A stretch of 64,000 nt of DNA from Lachnospiraceae bacterium FE2018 (GTDB lineage: Bacteria > Bacillota > Clostridia > Lachnospirales > Lachnospiraceae), in the NCBI GenBank assembly GCA_000702845.1, contig JNKK01000005.1, positions 81,222 through 145,221 of the forward strand, written 5' to 3'. Shown here in pieces: positions 19,543 through 27,594 of this stretch. The notes beneath the pieces are model-generated. The model was not told the DNA's origin. It was given only the letters and a program-made list of their open reading frames with translations, and did no database searches. Position 1 is the stretch's first letter; every line of letters starts with the position of its first letter. Made by a program: the position numbers and the translations under genes.

Positions 19543-21642
19543 TCATTCCGAATCATTCTGCGATTCCATATCTGCCGCGTTTCCGATATATCCGCATGTT
19601 TTATCTGCGCATACCAGCTTTTTCCCTTTTTCGAGCATATAACCGCCGCATTGCGGACATCTGATATTGGAAGGCTTCTGCCATGTCATAAACTCACAGT
19701 CCGGATGGTTGACGCAGCCGTAATAACGGCGTCCCTTTTTGGTCTTCTTGATGACAATATCTCCGCCGCAATTCGGACAGACAACCCCTGTCTTTTCAAA
19801 ATACGGTTTTGTGTTCCTGCATTCCGGAAATCCGGGACAGGCCAGGAATTTACCGTGCGGACCGTATTTGATTACCATCCTGCGGCCGCAGTTCTCGCAG
19901 ATGACGTCAGATTCCTCATCGCGGATCTCAACTTCTTCAAGTTCCTGCTCAGCCGTACCGACCGCTTCCTTCAGATCCGGCCAGAAATTGCGGATGATTG
20001 TTTTCCACTCCAGTGTTCCTTCTTCCACCGCATCCAGGAGCGCTTCCATATTTGCAGTGAAATTCACATCCACGATACTGGGAAAAGCCTGCTTCATCAT
20101 CTCGTTGACAACTTCACCCAGTTCTGTGATATACAGTTTACGCTGCTCTCTGGCAATATATCTGCGATTGATGATGGTCGTGATTGTCGGCGCGTAGGTA
20201 CTCGGACGTCCGATTCCCAGTTCTTCCATCTCACGGACAAGGGACGCCTCTGTATAATGCGCCGGCGGCTGGGTAAAATGCTGTTCTTCATTAAACTGCA
20301 GCAGTTTCAGACTGCTGTCCTTCTCAATCTTGCCAAGATGATCATCTGCTTCCTTCGAATCGGCACCCTCGGAATAAACGCTCAGAAAGCCTTTGAACAG
20401 AAGGGTCGAAGCCGAAGCCGTAAAGATGTATTCACCGCCGCGGATCCGGACTGTATTGGTCTCATAACGGGCAGGCGCCATTCTGCTTGCCGCGAACCGT
20501 TTCCAGATCAGCTGATAGAGACGGAACTGATCGCGCGAGAGATGTTCTTTTACAGAAGCCGGCGTACGCGTAATATCTGTCGGTCGAATCGCCTCGTGGG
20601 CATCCTGAACTTTTTTGTTCTGACTCTTGCCGCGGCCGCTTCCTCCATTTCCATCTGCCAGATATTCGCTGCCAAATTCTCCGGCAATATATTCGCGTGC
20701 AGCCGCATCTGCCTCTTCCGAAATACGGGTAGAATCCGTACGCAGATAAGAGATCAGACCGACTGTTCCGACCTTCGGAAGATCCACACCTTCGTACAGC
20801 TGCTGTGCAATCTGCATTGTCTTATAGGTAGACATGTTCAGCACATTCGAAGCTTCCTGCTGCAGCGTACTTGTTGTAAACGGAAGCGGTGCTTTCTTCA
20901 CACGGCTGCCCTTCTTGATTTCATCTACCGCAAAGGAAGCGTTCCGGAGCTTTTGCAGAACCTCATCTACTTCTTCCCGTGTATGCAGTTCTGTTTTCTT
21001 ATCTGTTCCGTAAAAATGGGCAGTCAGCGGCTTTTTCTGTCCGTCGACCTGAAAGTCAGCATCCAGCGTCCAGTATTCCTGCGGAATGAATTCATTGATC
21101 TCTTCTTCCCGGTCAGCAATGATGCGCAGAGCGACAGACTGCACTCGTCCGGCAGAAAGTCCACGCTTGATTTTCTTCCATAATAATGGGCTGATTTCGT
21201 AACCCACCATACGGTCCAGTATTCTGCGGGCCTGCTGCGCATCAACCAGATCCATATCAAGATCCCGCGCATTCTTAAGGGATTCTTTTACCGCTGTCTT
21301 TGTAATTTCATTAAATGAAATCCGTTTCATCTTCTGCGGATCCACCTTCAGGGTCTGCGAGAGATGCCACGAGATTGCTTCTCCTTCGCGGTCCGGGTCG
21401 GTTGCGAGGTAAATCATCTTTGCCTTTGCCGCTTCTTTGCGCAGTTTTGCAAGCAGATCGCCCTTACCGCGAATTGTGATATATTTCGGTTCATAGTCAT
21501 GTTCGACATCTATACCGAGCTGACTCTTCGGCAGATCCCGCACATGTCCCATGGACGCTTCTACCTTATACGCAGAGCCAAGAAACTTCTTAATTGATTT
21601 TACTTTCGTCGGTGACTCGACAATGACCAGATTATTAGCCAC
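19543..21642 (-). CDS. topA: DNA topoisomerase I
   Basis: A 699-residue type IA topoisomerase that relaxes negative supercoils. The Toprim domain is at the N-terminus (LVIVESPTKVKSIKKFLG, and DPDREGEAISWH with the metal-binding acidic residues). The catalytic Tyr is in GLISYLRTDSTRIS at about 300. Three C-terminal four-Cys zinc modules begin at about 570 (CENCGRR...C, CPNCGGD...C, CPQCGGY...C). The reading frame opens with TTG at 21658-21660, but the GTG at 21642 (VANNLVIVESPTK) lies 9 bases after GAGGAGG and matches the family start, so it was chosen. It ends at its own terminator just before codY. Very confident. Confidence 0.97.
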   Translation of the reverse strand: MANNLVIVESPTKVKSIKKFLGSAYKVEASMGHVRDLPKSQLGIDVEHDYEPKYITIRGKGDLLAKLRKEAAKAKMIYLATDPDREGEAISWHLSQTLKVDPQKMKRISFNEITKTAVKESLKNARDLDMDLVDAQQARRILDRMVGYEISPLLWKKIKRGLSAGRVQSVALRIIADREEEINEFIPQEYWTLDADFQVDGQKKPLTAHFYGTDKKTELHTREEVDEVLQKLRNASFAVDEIKKGSRVKKAPLPFTTSTLQQEASNVLNMSTYKTMQIAQQLYEGVDLPKVGTVGLISYLRTDSTRISEEADAAAREYIAGEFGSEYLADGNGGSGRGKSQNKKVQDAHEAIRPTDITRTPASVKEHLSRDQFRLYQLIWKRFAASRMAPARYETNTVRIRGGEYIFTASASTLLFKGFLSVYSEGADSKEADDHLGKIEKDSSLKLLQFNEEQHFTQPPAHYTEASLVREMEELGIGRPSTYAPTITTIINRRYIAREQRKLYITELGEVVNEMMKQAFPSIVDVNFTANMEALLDAVEEGTLEWKTIIRNFWPDLKEAVGTAEQELEEVEIRDEESDVICENCGRRMVIKYGPHGKFLACPGFPECRNTKPYFEKTGVVCPNCGGDIVIKKTKKGRRYYGCVNHPDCEFMTWQKPSNIRCPQCGGYMLEKGKKLVCADKTCGYIGNAADMESQNDSE

Positions 21643-21722
21643 TATAAAAAACCTCCTCAAGGATCAAATCCTTATTACATATATCACAAAGTATTTTTCC
21701 TTGCAAGAGAATTTTTACCGTT

Positions 21723-22949
21723 TTACAATTCATCACATACCTGAAAGATAAAAAATTTCAGATAATAAGAGGTCTCTTCCCCCTCTGTCCAGAGGATCGG
21801 GTGATCCGGCGACTGTGTCCGGAACTCCACCTGCCGCAGACGCTTGTGTGCGGTACGGGCAGCTTCACGGATTGTTTTTGCCAGTAATTCCTGTGTCATA
21901 AAATGGGAGCAGGAACATGTCGCAAGATATCCGCCGTCCCTGACCAGTTTCATCCCGCGCAGATTGATTTCACGATAGCCTTTGACTGCGCGTTTTGTCG
22001 CCTCACGTGACTTTGTAAATGCCGGCGGATCAAGAATGACAACATCAAATGTTTCTCCTGTCGCTGCCAGCTTCGGAAGTTCGTCCAGCACATCCGCGCA
22101 TTGAAACCGCGCGCGGCCTTCCAGACCGTTGCGTACAGCATTTGCCGATGCATCCTTTACAGCCTGTTCAGAGATATCCAGACCGGTTACTTCTTCTGCT
22201 CCGGCAATCGCTGCGTTGAGCGCGAACGTTCCCACATGGGTAAAGCAGTCAAGCACGCGTTTACCGCGGCAGAGACGCTGAATGGCTTTTCTGTTTTCTT
22301 TCTGATCCAGGAAAAACCCTGTCTTTTGTCCGTTTTCAATATCAACCCGGTATTTTACACCGTTTTCCGTAATATCCACGCGAGTCGGGAATTCCGGGCC
22401 GATAAACCCTTTCTGCAGCGGCATTCCCTCTTTACGGCGCACAGCCGCATCAGAACGTTCATAAATACCCCGGATCCTGATTCCGTCCTGCGCCAGCACC
22501 TCCTGCAGCGCACGCAAAATCACATCCTTCAGCCGGTCGATCCCGAGTGCCAGAGACTGTACAACCAGCACATCTTCATACTTATCCACAATCAACCCGG
22601 GCAGCCAGTCTGCTTCTCCGAATATCACACGGCAGGAGGAAGTGTCCTCCATCACGTTTTTCCGGTAATCCCACGCCGCTTTAACACGACGGTAAAGAAA
22701 TTCTGTGTCAACCGGTTCACGGGTGCGGCGCGAAAGCATCCTGATCCGGATCTTTGAGCTGCTGTTGTAAAACCCGTAACCCAGAAAATAGCCGTCAAAA
22801 TCCAGTACCTTTACTACGTCCCCGTTCTCAAATGATCCGTGTACGGCATCGATCTCATTGTCAAAAATCCAGGCACCGCCGGCCTTTACGGTTCTTCCCT
22901 GTCCCTTTTTCAGAACAGCCGTGCCTTCAGACACAATAGTAGTTACCAC
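21723..22949 (-). CDS. RlmI-like PUA-domain SAM-dependent rRNA cytosine methyltransferase
   Basis: A 408-residue class I methyltransferase of the RlmI/YwbD type, predicted to make m5C in 23S rRNA. The N-terminal PUA domain (GGAWIFDNEI, then VVKVLDFDGYFLGYGFYN) precedes an RlmI middle domain (GLIVDKYEDVLVVQ) and the Rossmann fold. The latter has SAM-binding VLDCFTHVGTFALNAA, catalytic-loop VILDPPAFTKS and a late CSCSHFM motif. The frame stays open to 23060, but that would overlap the upstream gene and its terminator. GTG 22949, preceded by AAAGAGGTG, gives the normal start. It is separated from the SUKH gene by a strong hairpin only 26 bases upstream. The exact target base is inferred from the family. 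Confidence 0.88.
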   Translation of the reverse strand: MVTTIVSEGTAVLKKGQGRTVKAGGAWIFDNEIDAVHGSFENGDVVKVLDFDGYFLGYGFYNSSSKIRIRMLSRRTREPVDTEFLYRRVKAAWDYRKNVMEDTSSCRVIFGEADWLPGLIVDKYEDVLVVQSLALGIDRLKDVILRALQEVLAQDGIRIRGIYERSDAAVRRKEGMPLQKGFIGPEFPTRVDITENGVKYRVDIENGQKTGFFLDQKENRKAIQRLCRGKRVLDCFTHVGTFALNAAIAGAEEVTGLDISEQAVKDASANAVRNGLEGRARFQCADVLDELPKLAATGETFDVVILDPPAFTKSREATKRAVKGYREINLRGMKLVRDGGYLATCSCSHFMTQELLAKTIREAARTAHKRLRQVEFRTQSPDHPILWTEGEETSYYLKFFIFQVCDEL

Positions 22950-22974
22950 ATCACACCTCTTTCCGGATAAAGAA

Positions 22975-22996
22975 CCCCCGCCTCTGCAGGCGGGGG
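22975..22996 (-). terminator. Terminator after the aldolase-SUKH pair
   Basis: Perfect GC-rich 9-bp stem CCCCCGCCT/AGGCGGGGG with a 4-nt loop, followed by TTCTTTATCC on the minus strand, 12 bases beyond the SUKH stop codon. Confidence 0.8.
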
Positions 22997-23007
22997 CGTG
23001 TATCAGT

Positions 23008-23421
23008 TTATATTCCTGCTTCCCGCAGACATCTCTCAAAGTATGCCGCAAGACCTTCACAGATCAGTTTCTTCTCTCCTGCCGGATCCCATGTATAGAT
23101 TCTCTCCTGCTCATCGCAGAGAACCATCATTCCATCCGGCGCGGAGGACAGCCGCAGCACAAAACAGTCAGCCGGAAATGAGGGAGCGGCTTCACGTGCT
23201 GAAAGTGTCGCCCTTACGACATTCAACTCCGTTTCCACGTTCATTCCCGTCCACTCGACACTTCCGAAGCCAATGGCTCCGTATTTGCACAAATACTGCG
23301 CATATTCCTCCGGAAAAGTCAGATTCAGTTTATCCTCACAGTCCCAGACGCGCACCATCTCGCAGCGCATAGAATGGAAAATCTGCGGGTGCTCCATTAT
23401 TTTATCGTTTAACCTGCTCAT
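23008..23421 (-). CDS. SMI1/KNR4 (SUKH) family protein
   Basis: A 137-residue cytosolic protein with the SUKH-fold signature LNLTFPEEYAQYLCKYGAIG in the middle and a C-terminal helix (GLAAYFERCLREAG). In bacteria SUKH proteins are mostly immunity proteins against nuclease and other toxins of polymorphic toxin or contact-dependent systems, with some in general roles. Here no toxin is adjacent. The gene begins 3 bases after the aldolase stop codon, with its ribosome binding site (GGGAAAGG) inside the end of the aldolase gene, so the two are translationally coupled. It is followed at once by a terminator. Family fairly sure; role unknown. Confidence 0.75.
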   Translation of the reverse strand: MSRLNDKIMEHPQIFHSMRCEMVRVWDCEDKLNLTFPEEYAQYLCKYGAIGFGSVEWTGMNVETELNVVRATLSAREAAPSFPADCFVLRLSSAPDGMMVLCDEQERIYTWDPAGEKKLICEGLAAYFERCLREAGI

Positions 23422-23424
23422 TTT

Positions 23425-24258
23425 TCAGGCCTTTCCCTGCGAGCCGAAAATCATCATCTTCTCAATCGTCGCAGCCTTTACTGCCGCCACCATTTCCGGA
23501 ATCAGACGATCCATCTTCCGGGACTCGCTGTAATATGCCGCAACAGCATGTGCCGCTGCCAGATTAATATCTGTATAAATATTAACTTTACAGATGCCGC
23601 CTCTGATACAGTTACGGAAATCCTCGTCAGAAAGGCCTGATCCGCCGTGCAGAACCAGCGGAACATCGACAGCTGCCCGGATTTCTGCCAGACGACCGAG
23701 ATCAAGAACCGGTTTTTCCCGATATTCACCATGCGCAGTACCGATCGCAACTGCAAGCGCATCAATCCCGGTGCGCGCAGAAAAGTCGGCTGCCTCATCC
23801 GGCGTCGTATACAGATCCACATCTGCGTCCGGATTATCATTCGCGCCGACATGACCGAGTTCTCCCTCAACCGTCGCGCCAAACAAATGCGCGAACTCTG
23901 TCATACGCGCAACACGCTCAACATTTTCTTCATACGGAAACGTTGAACAGTCATACATGATGGAAGAAAATCCCAGCTTCAGTGCTTCCACGATCTTCGG
24001 TTCCGTGAGACCGTGATCAAAATGCAACACAACCGGAACAGATGCTTCCTCTGCCATGGGCTTCAGCAGCCAGCTCAGTTCCTTCAGCGGTGTGAATTTT
24101 GTCAGACTTTCCGCCGTTCCGATGATAACGGGACTGTCCAGCTCTTCTGCTGCTTCAATAACACCGCGGGCCATCTCCAGATTGATCGTATTAAACAGTC
24201 CGACGCCGTAATGATTGTGCTGTGCATCTTTTAAGACTTCATTTAATGTTACCAGCAT
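23425..24258 (-). CDS. Class II ketose-bisphosphate aldolase
   Basis: A 277-residue zinc-dependent aldolase that cleaves fructose 1,6-bisphosphate or tagatose 1,6-bisphosphate to two triose phosphates. Metal- and substrate-binding motifs are all present: HFDHG at about 78, EGELGHVG at about 130, GTAHGEY at about 172, LHGGSGL at about 205 and the phosphate-binding KVNIYTDI at about 229. Length fits the GatY/KbaY/FbaA group, and sequence alone does not separate fructose from tagatose specificity. ATG 24258 follows AAAGGAGG. It is the first gene of a two-gene unit with the SUKH gene. No sugar transporter or kinase is near to help decide the substrate. Confidence 0.9.
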   Translation of the reverse strand: MLVTLNEVLKDAQHNHYGVGLFNTINLEMARGVIEAAEELDSPVIIGTAESLTKFTPLKELSWLLKPMAEEASVPVVLHFDHGLTEPKIVEALKLGFSSIMYDCSTFPYEENVERVARMTEFAHLFGATVEGELGHVGANDNPDADVDLYTTPDEAADFSARTGIDALAVAIGTAHGEYREKPVLDLGRLAEIRAAVDVPLVLHGGSGLSDEDFRNCIRGGICKVNIYTDINLAAAHAVAAYYSESRKMDRLIPEMVAAVKAATIEKMMIFGSQGKA

Positions 24259-24322
24259 GGGATTCCTCCTTTATGTTGCACGCTGCTCTTTTTACCTTTT
24301 CCGGTTACGCCTGCCTGATTCG

Positions 24323-26164
24323 TCACTCTGCTTCTGCCGGTGCTTCCTCCCAGGAATCTTCTGTATTCTGATCTGCTTCAGAAAGCCTGCCAAAGAAGAC
24401 ATCATGTGCCTCCTCGTACCGCTTCTGATAGGTGTTATCTGTGTTCTGATGCAGTGCCGAGACATAAGAATGTGCCTTCGCCGCAATTTCAGGATGTACA
24501 CGTACAATGACTGAGATGCCGACATTGGAACAGATATCGGCAATTTTTTCCATGTTTGACAGGATATTCAAAAATGAAATGCCCACATGGGTCGTACAAA
24601 TGCCGTCACGAAGACGAATCAGATGGTTGTTGTGCAGCGCATTTGTCATGTCATCCATGACCTCTTCGAGCGGCTCGATGTGCTGCGCAGCATCTACATC
24701 GCGCTTCTCAAATGCCAGTTTTGTGAACACGAAAATCTCATTCATCAGAGACCGGACGACCTGCAGCTCTGCCTTTGCCTGATCTGAAAATTCTGAGTTG
24801 TTCCGCTTCAGCTCCTCTGCCGACTGTGCAATATTTTTCGCCTGATCCCCCAGACGCTCGAATTCCGTAACAACCCGGTTATACTGATCCATAATCCGGA
24901 TATACTTCTCTTCGCGCGCGTGCGGCGTCAGCTGTGACAGATAATTACTGATCCGGTCAGTAAGCATGTTAATATTATTCTCTTCTTCATAGATCTCATC
25001 GATTTTCTTTTCATCATATTCAAAAATCGTATCCAGCGCTTTATTGATGTTTTCGCAGGACGCATCCAGCATCGTACGAAGCAGATCGTAGCAGCTGTTA
25101 AAAGCCAGCGCCGGGGTCTGGAAGAATACCGGATTCAGTGCTGTCAGCTTGGCAGAATATTTTGTGACTGGCTCCATCTCGTCTTTCACGATTCTGCGGC
25201 TCATATTTTCAAAAACATTGACGACCGGAAGAAGCACAAGCGCACATCCCAGATTAAATACCGTATTGGTATTTGCAATCGTACCCGGAGTCATTCTCGC
25301 GTTCCATAAACCATCCAGTACACCTGCAGCATGCAGGATCAGCACAACCAGCAGCACCACTGCAGTCTTACTGAGATTGTACAGAATATTAATGATTCCG
25401 ACTCTCTTTGCGTCTTCCTTTGCGCCGATCGAACAGACAATTGCCGTCGTCACACAGTCACCGAGATAAATACCCGCAAGAACAATATATACCGCTTTAA
25501 ACGGAATAGAACCCGACAGAGCAAAGGCCTGCAGAATACCAATGGTTGCAGAAGAACTCTGCAGAATAAATGCAACGCCGGCACCGACCAGATAGCCCAT
25601 CCACATGTGATCGCCGAGACTCTGGAAAAGGCCGTCAATCATACCGTTTTCAGACAGGACGCTGACAGCTGCGGTCATATTAAGCAGACCCGAAAACAGA
25701 ATACCGAAGCCAATGCAGATACTGCCAATGATATCGGACCGCCGGAAATTGAGAAACATGATGCAGACGATTCCGATGATCAGCGCCACCGGCGCCAGCG
25801 TAGACGGCTGGAACAGACGCAGAATGCTTGCACCTTCCGCGTCAATCCCGATAAAACGGATAATCTGTCCGGTCACCGTCGTACCGACGTTTGCGCCGAT
25901 GATAACGCCCAGTGACTGACGCAGAGTAATGACACCGGCCGCAACGAGACCGGACGTAATAACGATTGTTGCAGTTGAGGATTGTATAATTGCTGTCACA
26001 AGGACGCCAAGCGCAAATGCTTTAAGCGGATTATTTGTGACTTTCTCCATAAACTTTTTCAGCGTTCCGGAAGAGCCTTCCTTCAGGTTATCTCCCATAA
26101 GCCGCATACCATAGAGAAACATCGCAAGACCGCCCAGCAATGATATTATGTTAAAAATACTCAT
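24323..26164 (-). CDS. Na+/phosphate cotransporter family protein with PhoU-like domain
   Basis: A 613-residue NptA/YjbB-type protein predicted to move inorganic phosphate across the membrane with Na+. The membrane half (residues 1 to about 310) contains two inverted copies of the transport signature, with QSSTAT at about 60 and QSSSAT at about 200, and GANVGTT, as in the SLC34 family. The C-terminal half is a PhoU-like helical bundle (about 340-560) rich in Glu/Asp, including EFERLGDQAKNIAQSAEEL. ATG 26164 follows GGGGAAAG. It lies between the aldolase (64 bases) and the alcohol dehydrogenase (66 bases) in the same direction. No Pho box or pst genes are seen. Family confident; direction of transport is inferred. 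Confidence 0.9.
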   Translation of the reverse strand: MSIFNIISLLGGLAMFLYGMRLMGDNLKEGSSGTLKKFMEKVTNNPLKAFALGVLVTAIIQSSTATIVITSGLVAAGVITLRQSLGVIIGANVGTTVTGQIIRFIGIDAEGASILRLFQPSTLAPVALIIGIVCIMFLNFRRSDIIGSICIGFGILFSGLLNMTAAVSVLSENGMIDGLFQSLGDHMWMGYLVGAGVAFILQSSSATIGILQAFALSGSIPFKAVYIVLAGIYLGDCVTTAIVCSIGAKEDAKRVGIINILYNLSKTAVVLLVVLILHAAGVLDGLWNARMTPGTIANTNTVFNLGCALVLLPVVNVFENMSRRIVKDEMEPVTKYSAKLTALNPVFFQTPALAFNSCYDLLRTMLDASCENINKALDTIFEYDEKKIDEIYEEENNINMLTDRISNYLSQLTPHAREEKYIRIMDQYNRVVTEFERLGDQAKNIAQSAEELKRNNSEFSDQAKAELQVVRSLMNEIFVFTKLAFEKRDVDAAQHIEPLEEVMDDMTNALHNNHLIRLRDGICTTHVGISFLNILSNMEKIADICSNVGISVIVRVHPEIAAKAHSYVSALHQNTDNTYQKRYEEAHDVFFGRLSEADQNTEDSWEEAPAEAE

Positions 26165-26230
26165 GATTCTTTCCCCGGTTTATTATTTCCCGACTTCTAC
26201 GCCGCTGCTTTTCTGCAAATTACTGACTGC

Positions 26231-27418
26231 CTAATCCGCATCATAAGCCATCTGCAGAACATTCAGATAATCTGCTTTTGTCATCGGACGCGGATTGCTC
26301 TCTGTTGAAATATTCGCTGCAGACATTTCCGCCAGCTGCTCAAAATCTTTCGGATCCACATTTTGCGAACGGAAATTCGGAAGCCCGACTGCCCTGCACA
26401 GATCTTTCACTGCCTGCACAGCTGCGGCCGCACCTTCTTCAGGCGTCGCAAAGGACAGCCCCATCGCCTGTGCGACGCGCGCGTATTTTTCTGTACAGTA
26501 TTCCAGATTGTACTCCATAACATATGGAAGGAAGATTGCATTGCACATCCCATGCGGAAGATCGCACATGCCGCCCAGCGATTCTGCCACGCAGTGCACA
26601 GAAGCAACATCGCTGTGGCTGAAGGACATGCCCCCGAGCATGCTTCCCATAAGCATAGCGCTGCGCGCCTCAATATCCGTGCCGTCCTGCACTGCTTTCT
26701 CCAGATTGTGACTGATCAGTTCGATGGAATACAGCGCAAATGCATCTCCGATCGGTTCCGCACAGGTGGCCGTATATCCTTCGATCGCATGGGTCAGTGC
26801 ATCGATCCCGGTAGAAGCCGTGACCATCGGCGGAACAGAGACGGTCAGTTCCGGATCACACAGTGCAAGTGTCGCTGCTGTAAACGGACTCTTGATCGTC
26901 ATCTTGTAATGATTTACCGTATCTGTAATAACAGATGAAAACGTCAGCTCGCTTCCGGTCCCCGCCGTTGTCGGAATCGCGATCATAGGAGCCTGCGGTC
27001 TGGTCGCCGCTGTTTTCCCCTCATATGGTTTTATTTTATCGGCATCATGTGCCAGCAGGACACCGACCGCTTTTGCGCAGTCGATCGGACTGCCCCCGCC
27101 GATTGCAATCAGAGAATCTGCACCAAATTCCCGTGCCTTTGCGGCACAAAGCTCACAGTTCACATCTTTCGGATTTGCTTCCACATCGCTGCATACAATG
27201 TATGGAATATCTGCATCATCCAGCAGGGACGCAATACGGTCTGCGACACCGGCTTTGACCAGTCCCGGATCGGTAATAATCGCGGGACGCCTGCATCCAA
27301 GCCGTTTCACCTCCTCCGGGAGCTGTTTTACGACCCCGGGACCATAGACGATCTCTGTCGGAAGCACAAAGCGGAACACATCCATTGGATTCTTATTTGC
27401 ATAAAAGTATGATTTCAT
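26231..27418 (-). CDS. Iron-containing alcohol dehydrogenase
   Basis: A 395-residue NAD(P)H-dependent oxidoreductase of the group III (FucO/AdhB/1,3-propanediol dehydrogenase-like) family. The Rossmann-like half has GGGSPIDCAKAVG at about 107. The helical half has the metal ligands: Asp in CDPELT, His in GIDALTHAIEGY, His in ASVHCVAESLGG and His in LPHGMCNAIFLP. Likely roles are reduction of a short-chain aldehyde in fermentation or lactaldehyde/1,2-propanediol metabolism; the neighbours do not decide. ATG 27418 has a weak upstream GAGG at long spacing; a second ATG at 27385 lacks a ribosome site. It follows the terminator of ppdK, so it needs its own promoter. Confidence 0.9.
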   Translation of the reverse strand: MKSYFYANKNPMDVFRFVLPTEIVYGPGVVKQLPEEVKRLGCRRPAIITDPGLVKAGVADRIASLLDDADIPYIVCSDVEANPKDVNCELCAAKAREFGADSLIAIGGGSPIDCAKAVGVLLAHDADKIKPYEGKTAATRPQAPMIAIPTTAGTGSELTFSSVITDTVNHYKMTIKSPFTAATLALCDPELTVSVPPMVTASTGIDALTHAIEGYTATCAEPIGDAFALYSIELISHNLEKAVQDGTDIEARSAMLMGSMLGGMSFSHSDVASVHCVAESLGGMCDLPHGMCNAIFLPYVMEYNLEYCTEKYARVAQAMGLSFATPEEGAAAAVQAVKDLCRAVGLPNFRSQNVDPKDFEQLAEMSAANISTESNPRPMTKADYLNVLQMAYDAD

Positions 27419-27464
27419 TTCTGAGATAGCCTCTGCAACATTGTGTGAATAGATTTACGAGAAA

Positions 27465-27512
27465 AAAGGGCATTGGTCTTATGCAGATTCTTCGCACAGC
27501 ACAACGCCCTTT
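27465..27512 (-). terminator. Terminator after ppdK
   Basis: Stem with arms AAAGGGCATTG and CAACGCCCTTT (one mismatch) around a 26-nt loop, followed on the minus strand by TTTTTTCTC. It is 83 bases beyond the ppdK stop codon. Confidence 0.75.
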
Positions 27513-27594
27513 CTATTATATCATTATCACTCTCTGTTTGCGACAGAAAATCTCCGAATCGGAAGCATTTCCTGCCCTCTCGCCGGTTTTTTAG

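Noticed and set aside
19498..21183. A 561-codon open frame antisense to topA
   Set aside because: Shadow of topA; topA motifs are intact and the antisense frame begins in the topA terminator.
22950..23060. Upstream extension of the RlmI-like gene
   Set aside because: It would cross a strong terminator and overlap the SUKH gene. The GTG at 22949 has a proper ribosome site.
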